Part shown: piece by piece, positions 1 to 6,617 of the stretch
Position numbering within the stretch: the first letter of the stretch is position 1
How the letters are laid out: every line of letters begins with the position of its first letter
DNA from: JBDGPU01 sp042219525
Lineage (GTDB): Archaea > Halobacteriota > Halobacteria > Halobacteriales > Haloferacaceae
DNA length: 9,592 nucleotides
Assembly (NCBI GenBank): GCA_042219525.1
Contig: JBDGPU010000144.1
Span: 1-9,592 of the forward strand
Reading direction: 5' to 3'
Made by a program: the position numbers and the translations under genes
Notes under the pieces: generated by a model
The model's input: only the letters and a program-made list of their open reading frames with translations
Told to the model about the DNA's origin: nothing
Database searches by the model: none

Positions 1-47
1 AGCGAACGAGCGAAGCGAGTGAGCTGGCGAGGCGCGCAGCGAGCAGC
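1..47. other. GC-rich intergenic edge, no gene
   Basis: This stretch is made of short GCGA/GAGC-type runs, a composition often seen between haloarchaeal genes. I see no start codon, TATA box or coding signal. It lies directly outside the cap of the first 78-bp array. Confidence 0.5.
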
Positions 48-258
48 GCGACCGCTCAGCGGCTGGGGCTTTCTGGGGGTGCCGAGTGGTGTCGCAAGCG
101 ACGAAACCCGATTTCGTTTATAAATGCGACCGGCCAGCGACTGGGGCTTTCCGGGCATGCTGTGTGGTGTCACCAGCGACGGTAGTTGGATTCATTTATA
201 AACGGGATTGACCACCGGTTCACGTCTTCAAGATGTGCCGAGCAGTGTGGCCAGCGAC
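48..258 (-). repeat. 78-bp tandem repeat array, left copy
   Basis: The array has a 78-bp period. GCGACCG recurs at 48 and 126, CTGGGGCTTTC at 63 and 141, TTTATAAA at 117 and 195, and (C)AAGCGAC or CCAGCGAC at 95, 173 and 251. It contains a partial outer unit (48-62), two clear units (63-140 and 141-218) and a third that is degenerate and has lost the GGCTTTC motif and the aligned TATA. Each clear unit has an edge motif (GGCTTTC on plus, GAAAGCC on minus), a central TGGTGTC...AGCGACG block and an AT core. The same family occurs inverted at the right end of the window. Strand is set so that GAAAGCC reads forward. No protein is supported here. The function is unknown; tandem promoter-like elements, small RNAs or non-autonomous dispersed repeats are all possible. 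Confidence 0.8.
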
Positions 259-426
259 GACGGCCAATCACCGGGACCACTGCCACGAGATTTTAAACAC
301 GATTCCGCGCCAGACGCCCCGTGACGTAGCCAGCGCCACGGGGCGAACTCGGCGGGAGCGCGGCGCACCGCCCCGTGCAACCACGCTAACGGTCTCCTAC
401 CACAAACCCAGGCGCCGCCTGCCCAT
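259..426. other. Non-coding region with alternative stem-loops downstream of the FAD oxidoreductase
   Basis: CGCCCCGTG occurs at 315-323 and again at 369-377. Between them, 337-345 is its exact reverse complement, so 337-345 can pair with either copy (13-nt or 23-nt loop) but not both. The region lies just past the stop codon of the minus-strand oxidoreductase gene, so it may form its 3' UTR or terminator. No long T-tract follows on that strand; only a short AT run (TTTTAAA, 291-297) lies beyond. No ORF with haloarchaeal codon use fits here. Confidence 0.45.
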
Positions 427-1566
427 TCACAACCGCCCAACTCGGAACGGGGCCAGATCCACGTCCGGGTCGACGCCGCGGACGAGGTCGGCCACGACCT
501 TGCCGCTGTACGGGCCCAGCGTGAGCCCGGTCGGCCCGTGGCCTGTCGCCAGGTACGCGCCGTCGACGTCCGGCACGCCGCCCAGGAACGGCAGCCCATC
601 GGCCGAGACGGGGCGCAGCCCGACGCGGGTTTCGAGGTGCTTCGCGTCCGCCAGCCCCGGGGCGACGCGTAGCGCCTCGCTCGACACCGATCGCAGCCCA
701 TCCAGCGTAACCCTCGGTTCGAAGCCCGTCCCGGACTCGCGAGTTGCACCGCAAGCGACGCGGCCGTCGGGCCACGGCACCTGGTACTGGTGTCGGAATG
801 CCGAGACGATCGGCCACTCGCCGGCGGGGCGGTCGTAGTCGAGGTCGTCGACGTCGAGGTGGAGGATCTGGCCGCGCTGCGGTTCGACTGGGACCTCGAC
901 ACCGAGGTCAGCCTCGAAGGCTGGCGACCACGCGCCGCCGGCGACGACGACGGCATCCGCGTCGTACACCGCGCCGGATGCGGTCGAGACGCCGGCGACG
1001 GCGTCACCCACGACGTCGATCGCGGTCACGTCGGCGTTCTCGACCGTCAGCCCGGCGTCGCGACCGGCCTCGCGCAGGGCGTTCGCGAACGCCTGCCCGT
1101 CGACCCGTGCGGCGTCCTCGAAGAACAGCGCGCGTTCGACGTCGGCCAGCGGCGGGTACTTTTCGCGGGATTCCGCCGGCGAGAGCTCCCTGACGCTGTC
1201 CTCGGCAGGTCTGCCGTACTCCTCGATACGGCGTTCTACCCGCGACTTCGCCCGCTCGAAGTCGTCGATCTCGTCGGGGTCGGCCGCGACGCTGAGCAGT
1301 CCGGTTCGCGTGTAGCTGTGGGCGTGCTCGTCGAGCGCGTCCGCGAGTTCCGGGTAGTAGTCCGCAGCTTCAAGCCCGAACTCGAACCAGGCGGGCGATT
1401 CCGTCCGGCTCGACGTGGCGGGCGAGATGATCCCGGCACCGGCCGTTGTCGCCCGGCCCTCGTCCTCGCGGTCGAGGAGCCGCACGTCGAGGCCTGCCCG
1501 TGCCAGGTGGTACGCCACGGACGAGCCGACGATACCGCCGCCAACGACGATGGCGCTGTCGGTCAT
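427..1566 (-). CDS. FAD-dependent amine/D-amino-acid oxidoreductase (DAO family)
   Basis: This 379-residue flavoprotein belongs to the DAO family (glycine/D-amino-acid oxidase and dehydrogenase, sarcosine oxidase relatives). The Rossmann FAD-binding motif is at the N-terminus, VVGGGIVGSSVAYHLARAG (about residues 7-25), followed by the acidic end of beta-2 (LLDRE). A second FAD contact, VVVAGGAWSP, lies mid-protein. The C-terminal signature GLRPVSADGLPFLG and ATGHGPTGLTLGP is typical of DadA/ThiO-like enzymes. The length matches the family. Members oxidise the C-N bond of amino acids or N-methyl amines and pass electrons to oxygen or a carrier; the substrate cannot be read from sequence. ATG at 1566 is chosen because the FAD motif starts seven residues later and a TATA-like CTTAAC lies about 27 bases upstream. 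It lies 45 bp after the IMPACT gene on the same strand and may be co-transcribed. Confidence 0.9.
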   Translation of the reverse strand: MTDSAIVVGGGIVGSSVAYHLARAGLDVRLLDREDEGRATTAGAGIISPATSSRTESPAWFEFGLEAADYYPELADALDEHAHSYTRTGLLSVAADPDEIDDFERAKSRVERRIEEYGRPAEDSVRELSPAESREKYPPLADVERALFFEDAARVDGQAFANALREAGRDAGLTVENADVTAIDVVGDAVAGVSTASGAVYDADAVVVAGGAWSPAFEADLGVEVPVEPQRGQILHLDVDDLDYDRPAGEWPIVSAFRHQYQVPWPDGRVACGATRESGTGFEPRVTLDGLRSVSSEALRVAPGLADAKHLETRVGLRPVSADGLPFLGGVPDVDGAYLATGHGPTGLTLGPYSGKVVADLVRGVDPDVDLAPFRVGRL

Positions 1567-1611
1567 GGCAACAGGTGGCTCCGGATTCGGGTTAAGCGTT
1601 GGCCGCCGCAG

Positions 1612-2241
1612 TCACTCGATCTCGACCCGCCCGCTCGTCGCGCTCCGGAGCCGTTCGCGAAGGTCGTGGACCTCGTCGACCGGCACGCGCACCGAAAAGG
1701 AGACGTCCGTATCGTACTCCGCGTCGAACTCCACGCCGGCCGATTCGATGATCCCGCGGACCGTGCCCGAATCGTCGTACTCGACGGTGATCGAGAGGTG
1801 CTCGTGTGGCACCTCCTCGACGACGCCGGCGGCGTCGACGGCGTCCTTGACGCCGCGCGAGTAGGCGCTCGCGAGGCCGCCGACGCCGAGGTTCGTGCCG
1901 CCGTAGTAGCGGACGACGACGGCGACGACGTTCCGGATGTCGCGCTGTTCGAGGACGTTCAGCGCCGGCTTACCGGCTGACCCGGTCGGCTCGCCGTCGT
2001 CGCTGGAATACTCGCGGAGCATCACGCTGTCACCGGCTCGCTGGCTCGACGCGTCGCCCGCGGGAACGCGGTACGCCGGCACCGCGTGGGTCGCATCCGC
2101 GTACTCTTCGCGGACGGCGTCGACGAACGCTTCGGCCTCCTCGACCGTGTCGGCGGGGGCGACGTGGCCGATGAACTCCGAGCCCTGCACCTCGAAGGAG
2201 GCGCTGGCGCGCTCGGCGACCGTCCGATACGTATCCCTCAC
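1612..2241 (-). CDS. IMPACT/YigZ family protein (UPF0029)
   Basis: This 209-residue protein has the YigZ/IMPACT layout: an N-terminal UPF0029 domain (about 1-135) and a C-terminal ferredoxin-like DUF1949-type domain (about 140-209). Family motifs visible are YSSDDGEPTGSAGKP (78-92) and RYYGGTNLGVGGL (111-123). Eukaryotic IMPACT/Yih1 restrains the Gcn2 kinase; prokaryotic YigZ has no settled role. The start is GTG at 2241. No ATG is available nearby, and the N-terminus YRTVAERASASFEVQGSEF looks complete for the family. The GTG sits inside a 14-bp palindrome (2237-2250). A loop at about 60-76 (PAGDASSQRAGDSVML) looks longer than I would expect between AYR and REYSSDDGEP. It is 46 bp after the membrane-protein gene on the same strand, with a weak TATA-like CTTAG about 26 bases upstream. 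Confidence 0.88.
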   Translation of the reverse strand: MRDTYRTVAERASASFEVQGSEFIGHVAPADTVEEAEAFVDAVREEYADATHAVPAYRVPAGDASSQRAGDSVMLREYSSDDGEPTGSAGKPALNVLEQRDIRNVVAVVVRYYGGTNLGVGGLASAYSRGVKDAVDAAGVVEEVPHEHLSITVEYDDSGTVRGIIESAGVEFDAEYDTDVSFSVRVPVDEVHDLRERLRSATSGRVEIE

Positions 2242-2287
2242 GACCGTGAGTCAGTACGGCCGCGGCTAAGGGATGTCGGTCGGACAG

Positions 2288-2761
2288 TTACGATTCGGCG
2301 TCGTCGGCGTCGTCGGAAGAGTCCTCGCGAGCGAGCACGACGTGCGTTGGTGGCGCCAGACGGTAGAGTGCCAGAAACGCGCCGATCCCGACGATCTCAG
2401 CGGCCTTCCCGACGACCGCAAGCGGCTCGCCGACGAGCGCGCCGGCGACGCTTCCACGGTGCTGTATGAGGAACCCGACGACGAACGTGCCGAGCGTGCC
2501 GGCGCCGAGCGCGTAGAGACGTCGAAACTCGCCGGCCCTGAACACGCCGACGGCGACGACGAGCGTGAACACCGCCGCAACGACGAACAGGTAGGGGCGC
2601 GCGTTGGGCGGACTCGCCAGTCGCGGGAGCGCCCAGAGCAGGTGGACGCCCGCCGAGACGAGCGCGGTCTGGATGGCGACGGCTCGGAGGACCGTTCGGA
2701 GCGTGCCAGCGGCCGGGTTCGGGGCCGTTTCGGTCACGGGCTCGCTTGCGGCGGTCGGCAT
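2288..2761 (-). CDS. Four-helix integral membrane protein, function unknown
   Basis: I do not recognise the family of this 157-residue protein. Four hydrophobic segments are visible at about 23-45, 57-74, 82-100 and 112-133. The N-terminal tail is polar (SEPVTETAPNP) and the C-terminal tail very acidic (EDSSDDADDAES), as in many haloarchaeal membrane proteins with a cytoplasmic tail. Basic residues cluster between helices 2 and 3 (FRAGEFRRLYAL). No catalytic or metal motif is seen. ATG at 2761 lies 28 bp after the pspAB stop codon on the same strand, and I see no clear TATA box in that gap, so it is probably read from the pspAB promoter. That would place it near the PspA envelope-stress system, but this rests on position only. 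Confidence 0.8.
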   Translation of the reverse strand: MPTAASEPVTETAPNPAAGTLRTVLRAVAIQTALVSAGVHLLWALPRLASPPNARPYLFVVAAVFTLVVAVGVFRAGEFRRLYALGAGTLGTFVVGFLIQHRGSVAGALVGEPLAVVGKAAEIVGIGAFLALYRLAPPTHVVLAREDSSDDADDAES

Positions 2762-2789
2762 AAGTCGGTATCCATCCGGTGCAGCCGTG

Positions 2790-3395
2790 TCATTCCCAGG
2801 GATGTCGCCCGCGGGCGTCGGGCCAGAGCGGGTACCAGTAGGATTCGTCGCTCTCGATTTCGAGCTCGCCGTCGAGGACGGACTGGAGTTTGAACTCGGC
2901 GCTCTGGTCGCGCTCGTGATCGGCGGCAGGGACGAATGGGTAGTAGGCGCCGCGGCGGAAGGAGTAGATCCAGTAAGCGTTCCGCTCGGGGTTCTCGAAG
3001 CCGAAGACGGCGGCGAGGAGTCGCGATCCGAAGCCGTTCTCGACGAACGTGTCCGCGGCGAAGTGGATGCTCGTCACGAGGTCCTCCGGGTCGTCGTCCT
3101 CGAGGACGAACCAGCGGTATCCGTGGTCGTCCTCGTACTGGTGATAGCCAGTGCCGGTCTCGATCTCTCCGGCGTCCAGGATCGCTTCCACCTCGTCGAC
3201 CGCGTCCTGGAACGCGGTGGAGTCGACGTTGGAGAAACAGAGGGCCGCCTCCCCGCAGTGGTCGTATCCCAGATCCGCCTGCATCGTCACGTAGGCGGTC
3301 GACATGCCGAAGAGGTCCTCCGGGTCGGCGTCGCGGGTCGCGTCCGCCGTCGCGTTCGTGCCCAGGATCGACCGGATAGTGTCGAAAAGCGCCAT
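2790..3395 (-). CDS. pspAB: PspA-associated protein PspAB
   Basis: This 201-residue soluble acidic protein resembles haloarchaeal PspAB along its whole length. Recognisable stretches are an N-terminal RSILGTNATADATRDADPED (8-27), then LFGMSTAYVTMQADLGYD, YRWFVLEDDDPEDLVTSIHF and YWIYSFRRGAYYPF, and a C-terminal SYWYPLWPDARGRHPWE. I see no membrane segment. PspAB is named for association with PspA, the membrane-protecting phage-shock protein; its biochemical role is not established. In other genomes I recall it next to the membrane protease gene htpX, but here the next gene encodes an unrelated four-helix protein. ATG at 3395 is supported by a promoter about 26 bases upstream, which implies a leaderless mRNA. 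It is the first of four same-strand genes. Confidence 0.85.
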   Translation of the reverse strand: MALFDTIRSILGTNATADATRDADPEDLFGMSTAYVTMQADLGYDHCGEAALCFSNVDSTAFQDAVDEVEAILDAGEIETGTGYHQYEDDHGYRWFVLEDDDPEDLVTSIHFAADTFVENGFGSRLLAAVFGFENPERNAYWIYSFRRGAYYPFVPAADHERDQSAEFKLQSVLDGELEIESDESYWYPLWPDARGRHPWE

Positions 3396-3416
3396 TCCCT
3401 CGTCGATACGGGCTGA

Positions 3417-3435
3417 AGGGTTTAGGGCGTTTCTA
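3417..3435 (-). promoter_or_regulatory. BRE/TATA promoter of pspAB
   Basis: On the minus strand, TAGAAACGC (BRE-like, 3427-3435) runs into CCCTAAACCC (TATA-like). Its centre is about 26 bases before the ATG at 3395, the spacing of a leaderless archaeal promoter. It may serve the whole four-gene run down to 427. Confidence 0.55.
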
Positions 3436-3506
3436 CGTGCGGGTGGCGTTGCGTGACGCCTCCCAGCGGAACCGGAGTGTCCGCGGTCGATAGCGGACGA
3501 TGCCTT

Positions 3507-3533
3507 CCGGCTTCCAACGCCTTTTGAAGCCGG
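3507..3533 (+). promoter_or_regulatory. Peptidase promoter with dyad around the TATA-like box
   Basis: CTTTTGAAG (3521-3529) is a TATA-like element centred about 26 bases before the ATG at 3551. It is enclosed by a perfect inverted repeat, CCGGCTTC (3507-3514) and GAAGCCGG (3526-3533), with 11 bases between the arms. A second dyad, GTCCGC/GCGGAC, lies at 3479-3498. A protein bound to the first dyad would compete with TBP/TFB, so it is a candidate operator. This is inferred from position alone. Confidence 0.45.
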
Positions 3534-3550
3534 CTGGCCACCGTTCAGAC

Positions 3551-5659
3551 ATGCAGGCTATCGAGGCGGCTGATTTCCACGACATCGCGAAACCCGGTGA
3601 CCCGCGACTCTCGCCCGACGGCGACTGCGTCGCCTTCGTCCGCAAGCAACCCGAGGACGACGAGTCGTACGCGGCGACGATCCACGTCGTCGACGTCGAA
3701 ACCGGCGACCGGCGCCGACTCACACTCGACGAGGGCTCGGATGCGGAACCGCGCTGGAGCCCCGCCGGCGACCGCATCGCGTTCACGTCGACGCGCGGGG
3801 CGGACGACGACCGCCAGCAGCTCTGGGTCCTCCCCGTCGACGGGGGCGAGGCCCGGCAGATCACCGACGTCGTCGGCGGCGTCTCGGGGATCGCCTGGGC
3901 ACCGGACGGCGAACGGATCTCCTTCGTCCAGTCAGTCACGGCCGAGGATCGCGAGGAGGAGCGCGACAGCTCCGTGCCCGAGGACTACGAGTCGGACGAT
4001 CCCGACCCGCGCGTCATCGACCGAACTGTCTACCGCTCCGGCGAGCAGTACTTCGACGGCGCGCGGTCGCACGTCTACACCGTCGCCGTCGGCGAGGACA
4101 GCGCCGCGGCCGACCCCGACGCCGAGGCGCCTAACGCCGCCGACGTGACGCGGTGGACGGACGGCGACGCCGACTTCGGCTCGCCGGCCTGGGGCGACGC
4201 GGAGACGCTGTACTACACCGAGGAGGTCGGTGACGACCCGGACGACAGCTACGAGATCGCGATCCACGAACACGACCTCGCGGCCGACGACGTCGAGCGC
4301 GTCCACACGACCTGCGGCTGGGGATCCTCGCTGGCGGCGACTGCCGACGGGAAGGTGGCGTTCACCTACACCGAGCCGGACCAGGCCTCGATCCAGCAGA
4401 GCGAGCTGCGCGTGCTGCACCGAGAGGACGACTCGGTCGCGACGATCACGGCCGATCTCGACCGCACGCTCGGGCTCGAAGCCGCGCCGCAGTGGGGGCC
4501 GGACGACGAGACGGTGTACTTCACGACGCCCGACGAGGGCCAGACCGCGCTGTGGCACGCGCCGGGCGACGGCGGCGACGACCCCGCACGCCTCCTCCGG
4601 CGAGGCGCCGTTTCGGGTGCAGACGTCGCTGGCGAGGACGGGGCGGGTCCAGAGGAGGTCTCAGTCGCCGCCGCGCTGTCGGAGTGGAACCACCCCGGCG
4701 ACGTCTTCCACTTCGACGGCGACGAATTCACACGACTGACGGAGCTGAACGCGGAGTACCTCGCCGAGCGTACCGTTGGCGAACCAGAGGAACTCCACTT
4801 CGAGTCCGAACAGGGCGAGGTGCACGGCTGGGTCCTGACGCCGCCGGAATTCGACGATTCTGCCGAGGATGAGGAGTATCCGCTCGCGGTCGAGATCCAC
4901 GGCGGCCCGCATGCGATGTGGACGACGGCGGGCACGATGTGGCACGAGTTCCAGACGCTCGCGGCGCGCGGCTACGTCGTCTTCTGGTCGAACCCCCGGG
5001 GCTCGACTGGCTACGGCGAGGAGTACATGCAGGCTATCGAGCGCGACTGGGGAGAGGTTACACTCACCGACGTGATGGCCGGAGTCGAGCTGGTCGCCGA
5101 CCGCGACTACGTCGACGAGGACAACACGTTCGTCACCGGCGGCTCCTTCGGCGGCTATATGACCGCCTGGACAGTCGGCCAGACGGACTACTTCGACGGC
5201 GCGGTCTCCCAGCGCGGGGTGTACGACCTCACCAGCTTTTACGGCTCGACCGACGGAGCCTACAAGCTCGTCGAGGGCGACTTCGACGCGACACCGTGGG
5301 AGGAGCCGGAGTGGCTCTGGGAGCAATCGCCGACGGCCCACGCCGAGAACGTCGACACGCCGACGCTACTCATCCACAGCGACGACGACTACCGAACCCC
5401 GGCCTGCACGGCCGAACTCTACCACCGCATCCTCCGCAAACACGACGTCGACACGCGCTTCGTCCGGTACCCGCGCGAGGGCCACGAGCTCTCCCGGTCC
5501 GGGGAGCCGGGCCACATCGTCGACCGAATCGAGCGGATCGCGCGTTGGTTCGACGGCTACTCGGAGCACCACGACGCGCCTGTCGCGCTCGAACGCCCCG
5601 AGAACCAGGGGCTGAGCGCTGGCGACGAGAGCGAGGAGGAAGGCAACGGCGACGAGTAG
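3551..5659 (+). CDS. S9 family prolyl oligopeptidase/acylaminoacyl peptidase
   Basis: This 702-residue cytoplasmic serine peptidase has an N-terminal beta-propeller (about 10-400) with repeats such as DPRLSPDGDCVAFVRK, PRWSPAGDRIAFTS and GIAWAPDGERISFVQS, and a C-terminal alpha/beta-hydrolase domain (about 425-680). The catalytic triad is visible: Ser532 in GGSFGGYM, Asp613 in HSDDDYRTP and His645 in REGHELSR. The oxyanion-side motif HGGPH starts at 450. S9 enzymes cleave short peptides admitted through the propeller; the acylaminoacyl or dipeptidyl subtype cannot be fixed here. ATG at 3551 is preferred to the in-frame ATG at 3500: homology-like sequence begins with MQAIEAADFHDIAKPGDPRL, and a TATA-like box sits about 26 bases before 3551 and inside the longer reading. 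The tail after about 680 is acidic and low in complexity, and continues into a stop-containing repeat. Confidence 0.93.
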   Translation: MQAIEAADFHDIAKPGDPRLSPDGDCVAFVRKQPEDDESYAATIHVVDVETGDRRRLTLDEGSDAEPRWSPAGDRIAFTSTRGADDDRQQLWVLPVDGGEARQITDVVGGVSGIAWAPDGERISFVQSVTAEDREEERDSSVPEDYESDDPDPRVIDRTVYRSGEQYFDGARSHVYTVAVGEDSAAADPDAEAPNAADVTRWTDGDADFGSPAWGDAETLYYTEEVGDDPDDSYEIAIHEHDLAADDVERVHTTCGWGSSLAATADGKVAFTYTEPDQASIQQSELRVLHREDDSVATITADLDRTLGLEAAPQWGPDDETVYFTTPDEGQTALWHAPGDGGDDPARLLRRGAVSGADVAGEDGAGPEEVSVAAALSEWNHPGDVFHFDGDEFTRLTELNAEYLAERTVGEPEELHFESEQGEVHGWVLTPPEFDDSAEDEEYPLAVEIHGGPHAMWTTAGTMWHEFQTLAARGYVVFWSNPRGSTGYGEEYMQAIERDWGEVTLTDVMAGVELVADRDYVDEDNTFVTGGSFGGYMTAWTVGQTDYFDGAVSQRGVYDLTSFYGSTDGAYKLVEGDFDATPWEEPEWLWEQSPTAHAENVDTPTLLIHSDDDYRTPACTAELYHRILRKHDVDTRFVRYPREGHELSRSGEPGHIVDRIERIARWFDGYSEHHDAPVALERPENQGLSAGDESEEEGNGDE

Positions 5660-5707
5660 AACGGCGACGACGAGTAGAACGGCGACGACGACGAGTAGAA
5701 CGGCGAC
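5645..5707 (+). repeat. Expanding GAC-rich repeat, each unit ending in a stop codon
   Basis: Units AACGGCGACGAGTAG (5645-5659), AACGGC(GAC)2GAGTAG (5660-5677) and AACGGC(GAC)3GAGTAG (5678-5698) are 15, 18 and 21 bp, growing by one GAC codon each. A fourth start, AACGGCGAC, follows at 5699. All stay in the peptidase frame. The first TAG ends the protein (NGDE); downstream frames would read NGDDE-stop and NGDDDE-stop. This looks like slippage or unequal exchange that copied the stop region. Confidence 0.85.
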
Positions 5708-5839
5708 GACGCGGAAAACGCCGCTGACGGCGACGGTAACGAACAGTGCGACTGCGGCTGCGTCGTCGCCCACATCGCCAGCCGCGACTTGCGGTCGCGA
5801 CGACCCTGGCGGCAGCTGGACGACGACTTTTCCGGCCCG
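5708..5839. other. Intergenic region between convergent peptidase and zinc-finger genes
   Basis: The peptidase frame stays open here past its stop codons and begins with acidic, Cys-containing sequence (ENAADGDGNEQCDCGC), which may be a remnant of a longer C-terminal tail. CGCCG-CTGA-CGGCG near 5718 is a small hairpin that could aid termination. No independent gene is supported. Confidence 0.4.
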
Positions 5840-6061
5840 TCAGTCGACGATGATCTCCGAATCGGAATCGCCGCCCGATGGCGACTGATCCCGCTGCATG
5901 TCCTGTTCGTAGCGCTCGATCCATTCGGCGAAGCAGTCCGGACAGAGCCGCTGGGTGTCGATGTTCGCCCGGTCGACGCTCAGGCGGACCGTCCGCGCCA
6001 GCGCATCGGTGGTCGCGTCGCCACAGGCGTCACAGGGCTCGTCGGGCGCCGGGTCGCTCAT
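5840..6061 (-). CDS. Small zinc-finger protein, 73 residues
   Basis: This is an acidic micro-protein with two CxxC knuckles: C10-DA-C13 and C40-PD-C43. They would bind one zinc ion as a treble-clef or ribbon-like fold. Residues 44-57 (FAEWIERYEQDMQR) look helical and the C-terminus is a disordered acidic tail (SGGDSDSEIIVD). Haloarchaea encode many such CPxCG-type small proteins, some tied to motility, biofilm or stress phenotypes; the target of this one cannot be inferred. ATG at 6061 lies 31 bp after the stop codon of the upstream membrane-protein gene, so co-transcription is likely. The gene converges on the peptidase gene. Confidence 0.8.
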   Translation of the reverse strand: MSDPAPDEPCDACGDATTDALARTVRLSVDRANIDTQRLCPDCFAEWIERYEQDMQRDQSPSGGDSDSEIIVD

Positions 6062-6092
6062 AGTAGCCCCTCACACTGGGTCGCCATAGTCG

Positions 6093-6491
6093 TTACGCGA
6101 GTGCGACGACGACCGCGCCGGCCCAGCCAACAGTCGAGAGCAACACCGCCGTGACACGGGCCCGCAGCGTCACGCCGGCTCGCGACACGCGTGATCGCGG
6201 TGCTGCGTCGGCCGCGACGTACTCTCGCGTGACGGGCTTCTGCCCGCCGTACTCCCGCGCAACATACGTCTGCACGACGTCGCCGAGGAGGTCCTCCGCA
6301 CTGACGATGGCGGCGGTCAGCCCGCCGAGCGCAAGCGTCGCGATCGCCAGGACCGCCGCCGTCGGAAAGCCGACCGCCGTCCCGGCGATCAGCGCGAGTG
6401 CGAGGACGGCGACCGGATAGACGAGCACGTCCCGCGCGAGCCCTTCGATGGCCACGGTCCGTGTTCCCCGGTCGGTTGCCTCGGAGTGCAT
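6093..6491 (-). CDS. Three-helix membrane protein, function unknown
   Basis: I do not recognise the family of this 132-residue protein. Hydrophobic segments lie at about 22-40, 43-64 and 112-131, with a polar stretch of about 45 residues between helices 2 and 3 (DLLGDVVQTYVAREYGGQKP, then basic RSRVSRAG). ATG at 6491 is preferred over an upstream in-frame start at 6512 because the TATA box at 6515-6524 is centred about 28 bases before 6491, giving a leaderless mRNA. The longer reading would begin inside the core promoter. It is followed after 31 bp by the zinc-finger gene. Confidence 0.75.
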   Translation of the reverse strand: MHSEATDRGTRTVAIEGLARDVLVYPVAVLALALIAGTAVGFPTAAVLAIATLALGGLTAAIVSAEDLLGDVVQTYVAREYGGQKPVTREYVAADAAPRSRVSRAGVTLRARVTAVLLSTVGWAGAVVVALA

Positions 6492-6493
6492 AC

Positions 6494-6547
6494 CCGTGCT
6501 ACTCCCTAGCACGGTCTTAAAAGAACGCCTTCGTTCAGTTCGTTCTT
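6494..6547 (-). promoter_or_regulatory. TATA box with dyads on both sides (promoter of the three-helix protein)
   Basis: On the minus strand the TATA-like TCTTTTAAGA spans 6515-6524. Immediately downstream, between it and the start codon, is a perfect inverted repeat CCGTGCTA/TAGCACGG (6494-6501 and 6507-6514, five-base spacer). Upstream and overlapping the box is AAGAACG/CGTTCTT (6521-6527 and 6541-6547), plus a direct repeat TTCGTTC (6530, 6539). The downstream dyad occupies the place of the transcription start, a classic repressor-operator position. Confidence 0.6.
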
Positions 6548-6599
6548 CGTCGTGAAACGTGGGTATCAGCCGTGAAAACAGTATAAACGGCTCGTTTCT

Positions 6600-6615
6600 C
6601 GGCCCCTGCGGGCCG
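6600..6615 (-). terminator. Hairpin downstream of upp
   Basis: Two bases past the upp stop codon, CGGCCC and GGGCCG can form a 6-bp GC stem with a four-base loop. On the minus strand it is followed by AGAAACGAGCCGTTTATACTG and a TTTT run further on. There is no clean T-tract, so termination by this hairpin is only plausible. Confidence 0.4.
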
Positions 6616-6617
6616 CC

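Noticed and set aside
233..838. 201-residue plus-strand ORF and other long ORFs opposite the FAD oxidoreductase
   Set aside because: They are shadow frames of a GC-rich gene, rich in Arg/Ser/Pro/Thr with no recognisable motif.
3500..3550. Earlier in-frame ATG for the S9 peptidase
   Set aside because: It would translate through the TATA-like box and dyad; the family-like N-terminus starts at 3551.
5657..5698. TAG read as pyrrolysine in the peptidase tail
   Set aside because: The TAGs belong to a duplicated simple repeat, follow a complete S9 domain, and I know of no basis for amber recoding here.
6565..6592. Plus-strand promoter (GTGAAAACAGTATAAACGG) between the three-helix protein and upp
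   Set aside because: It would drive only antisense RNA into upp; no plus-strand gene follows, and no evidence beyond the AT run supports it.
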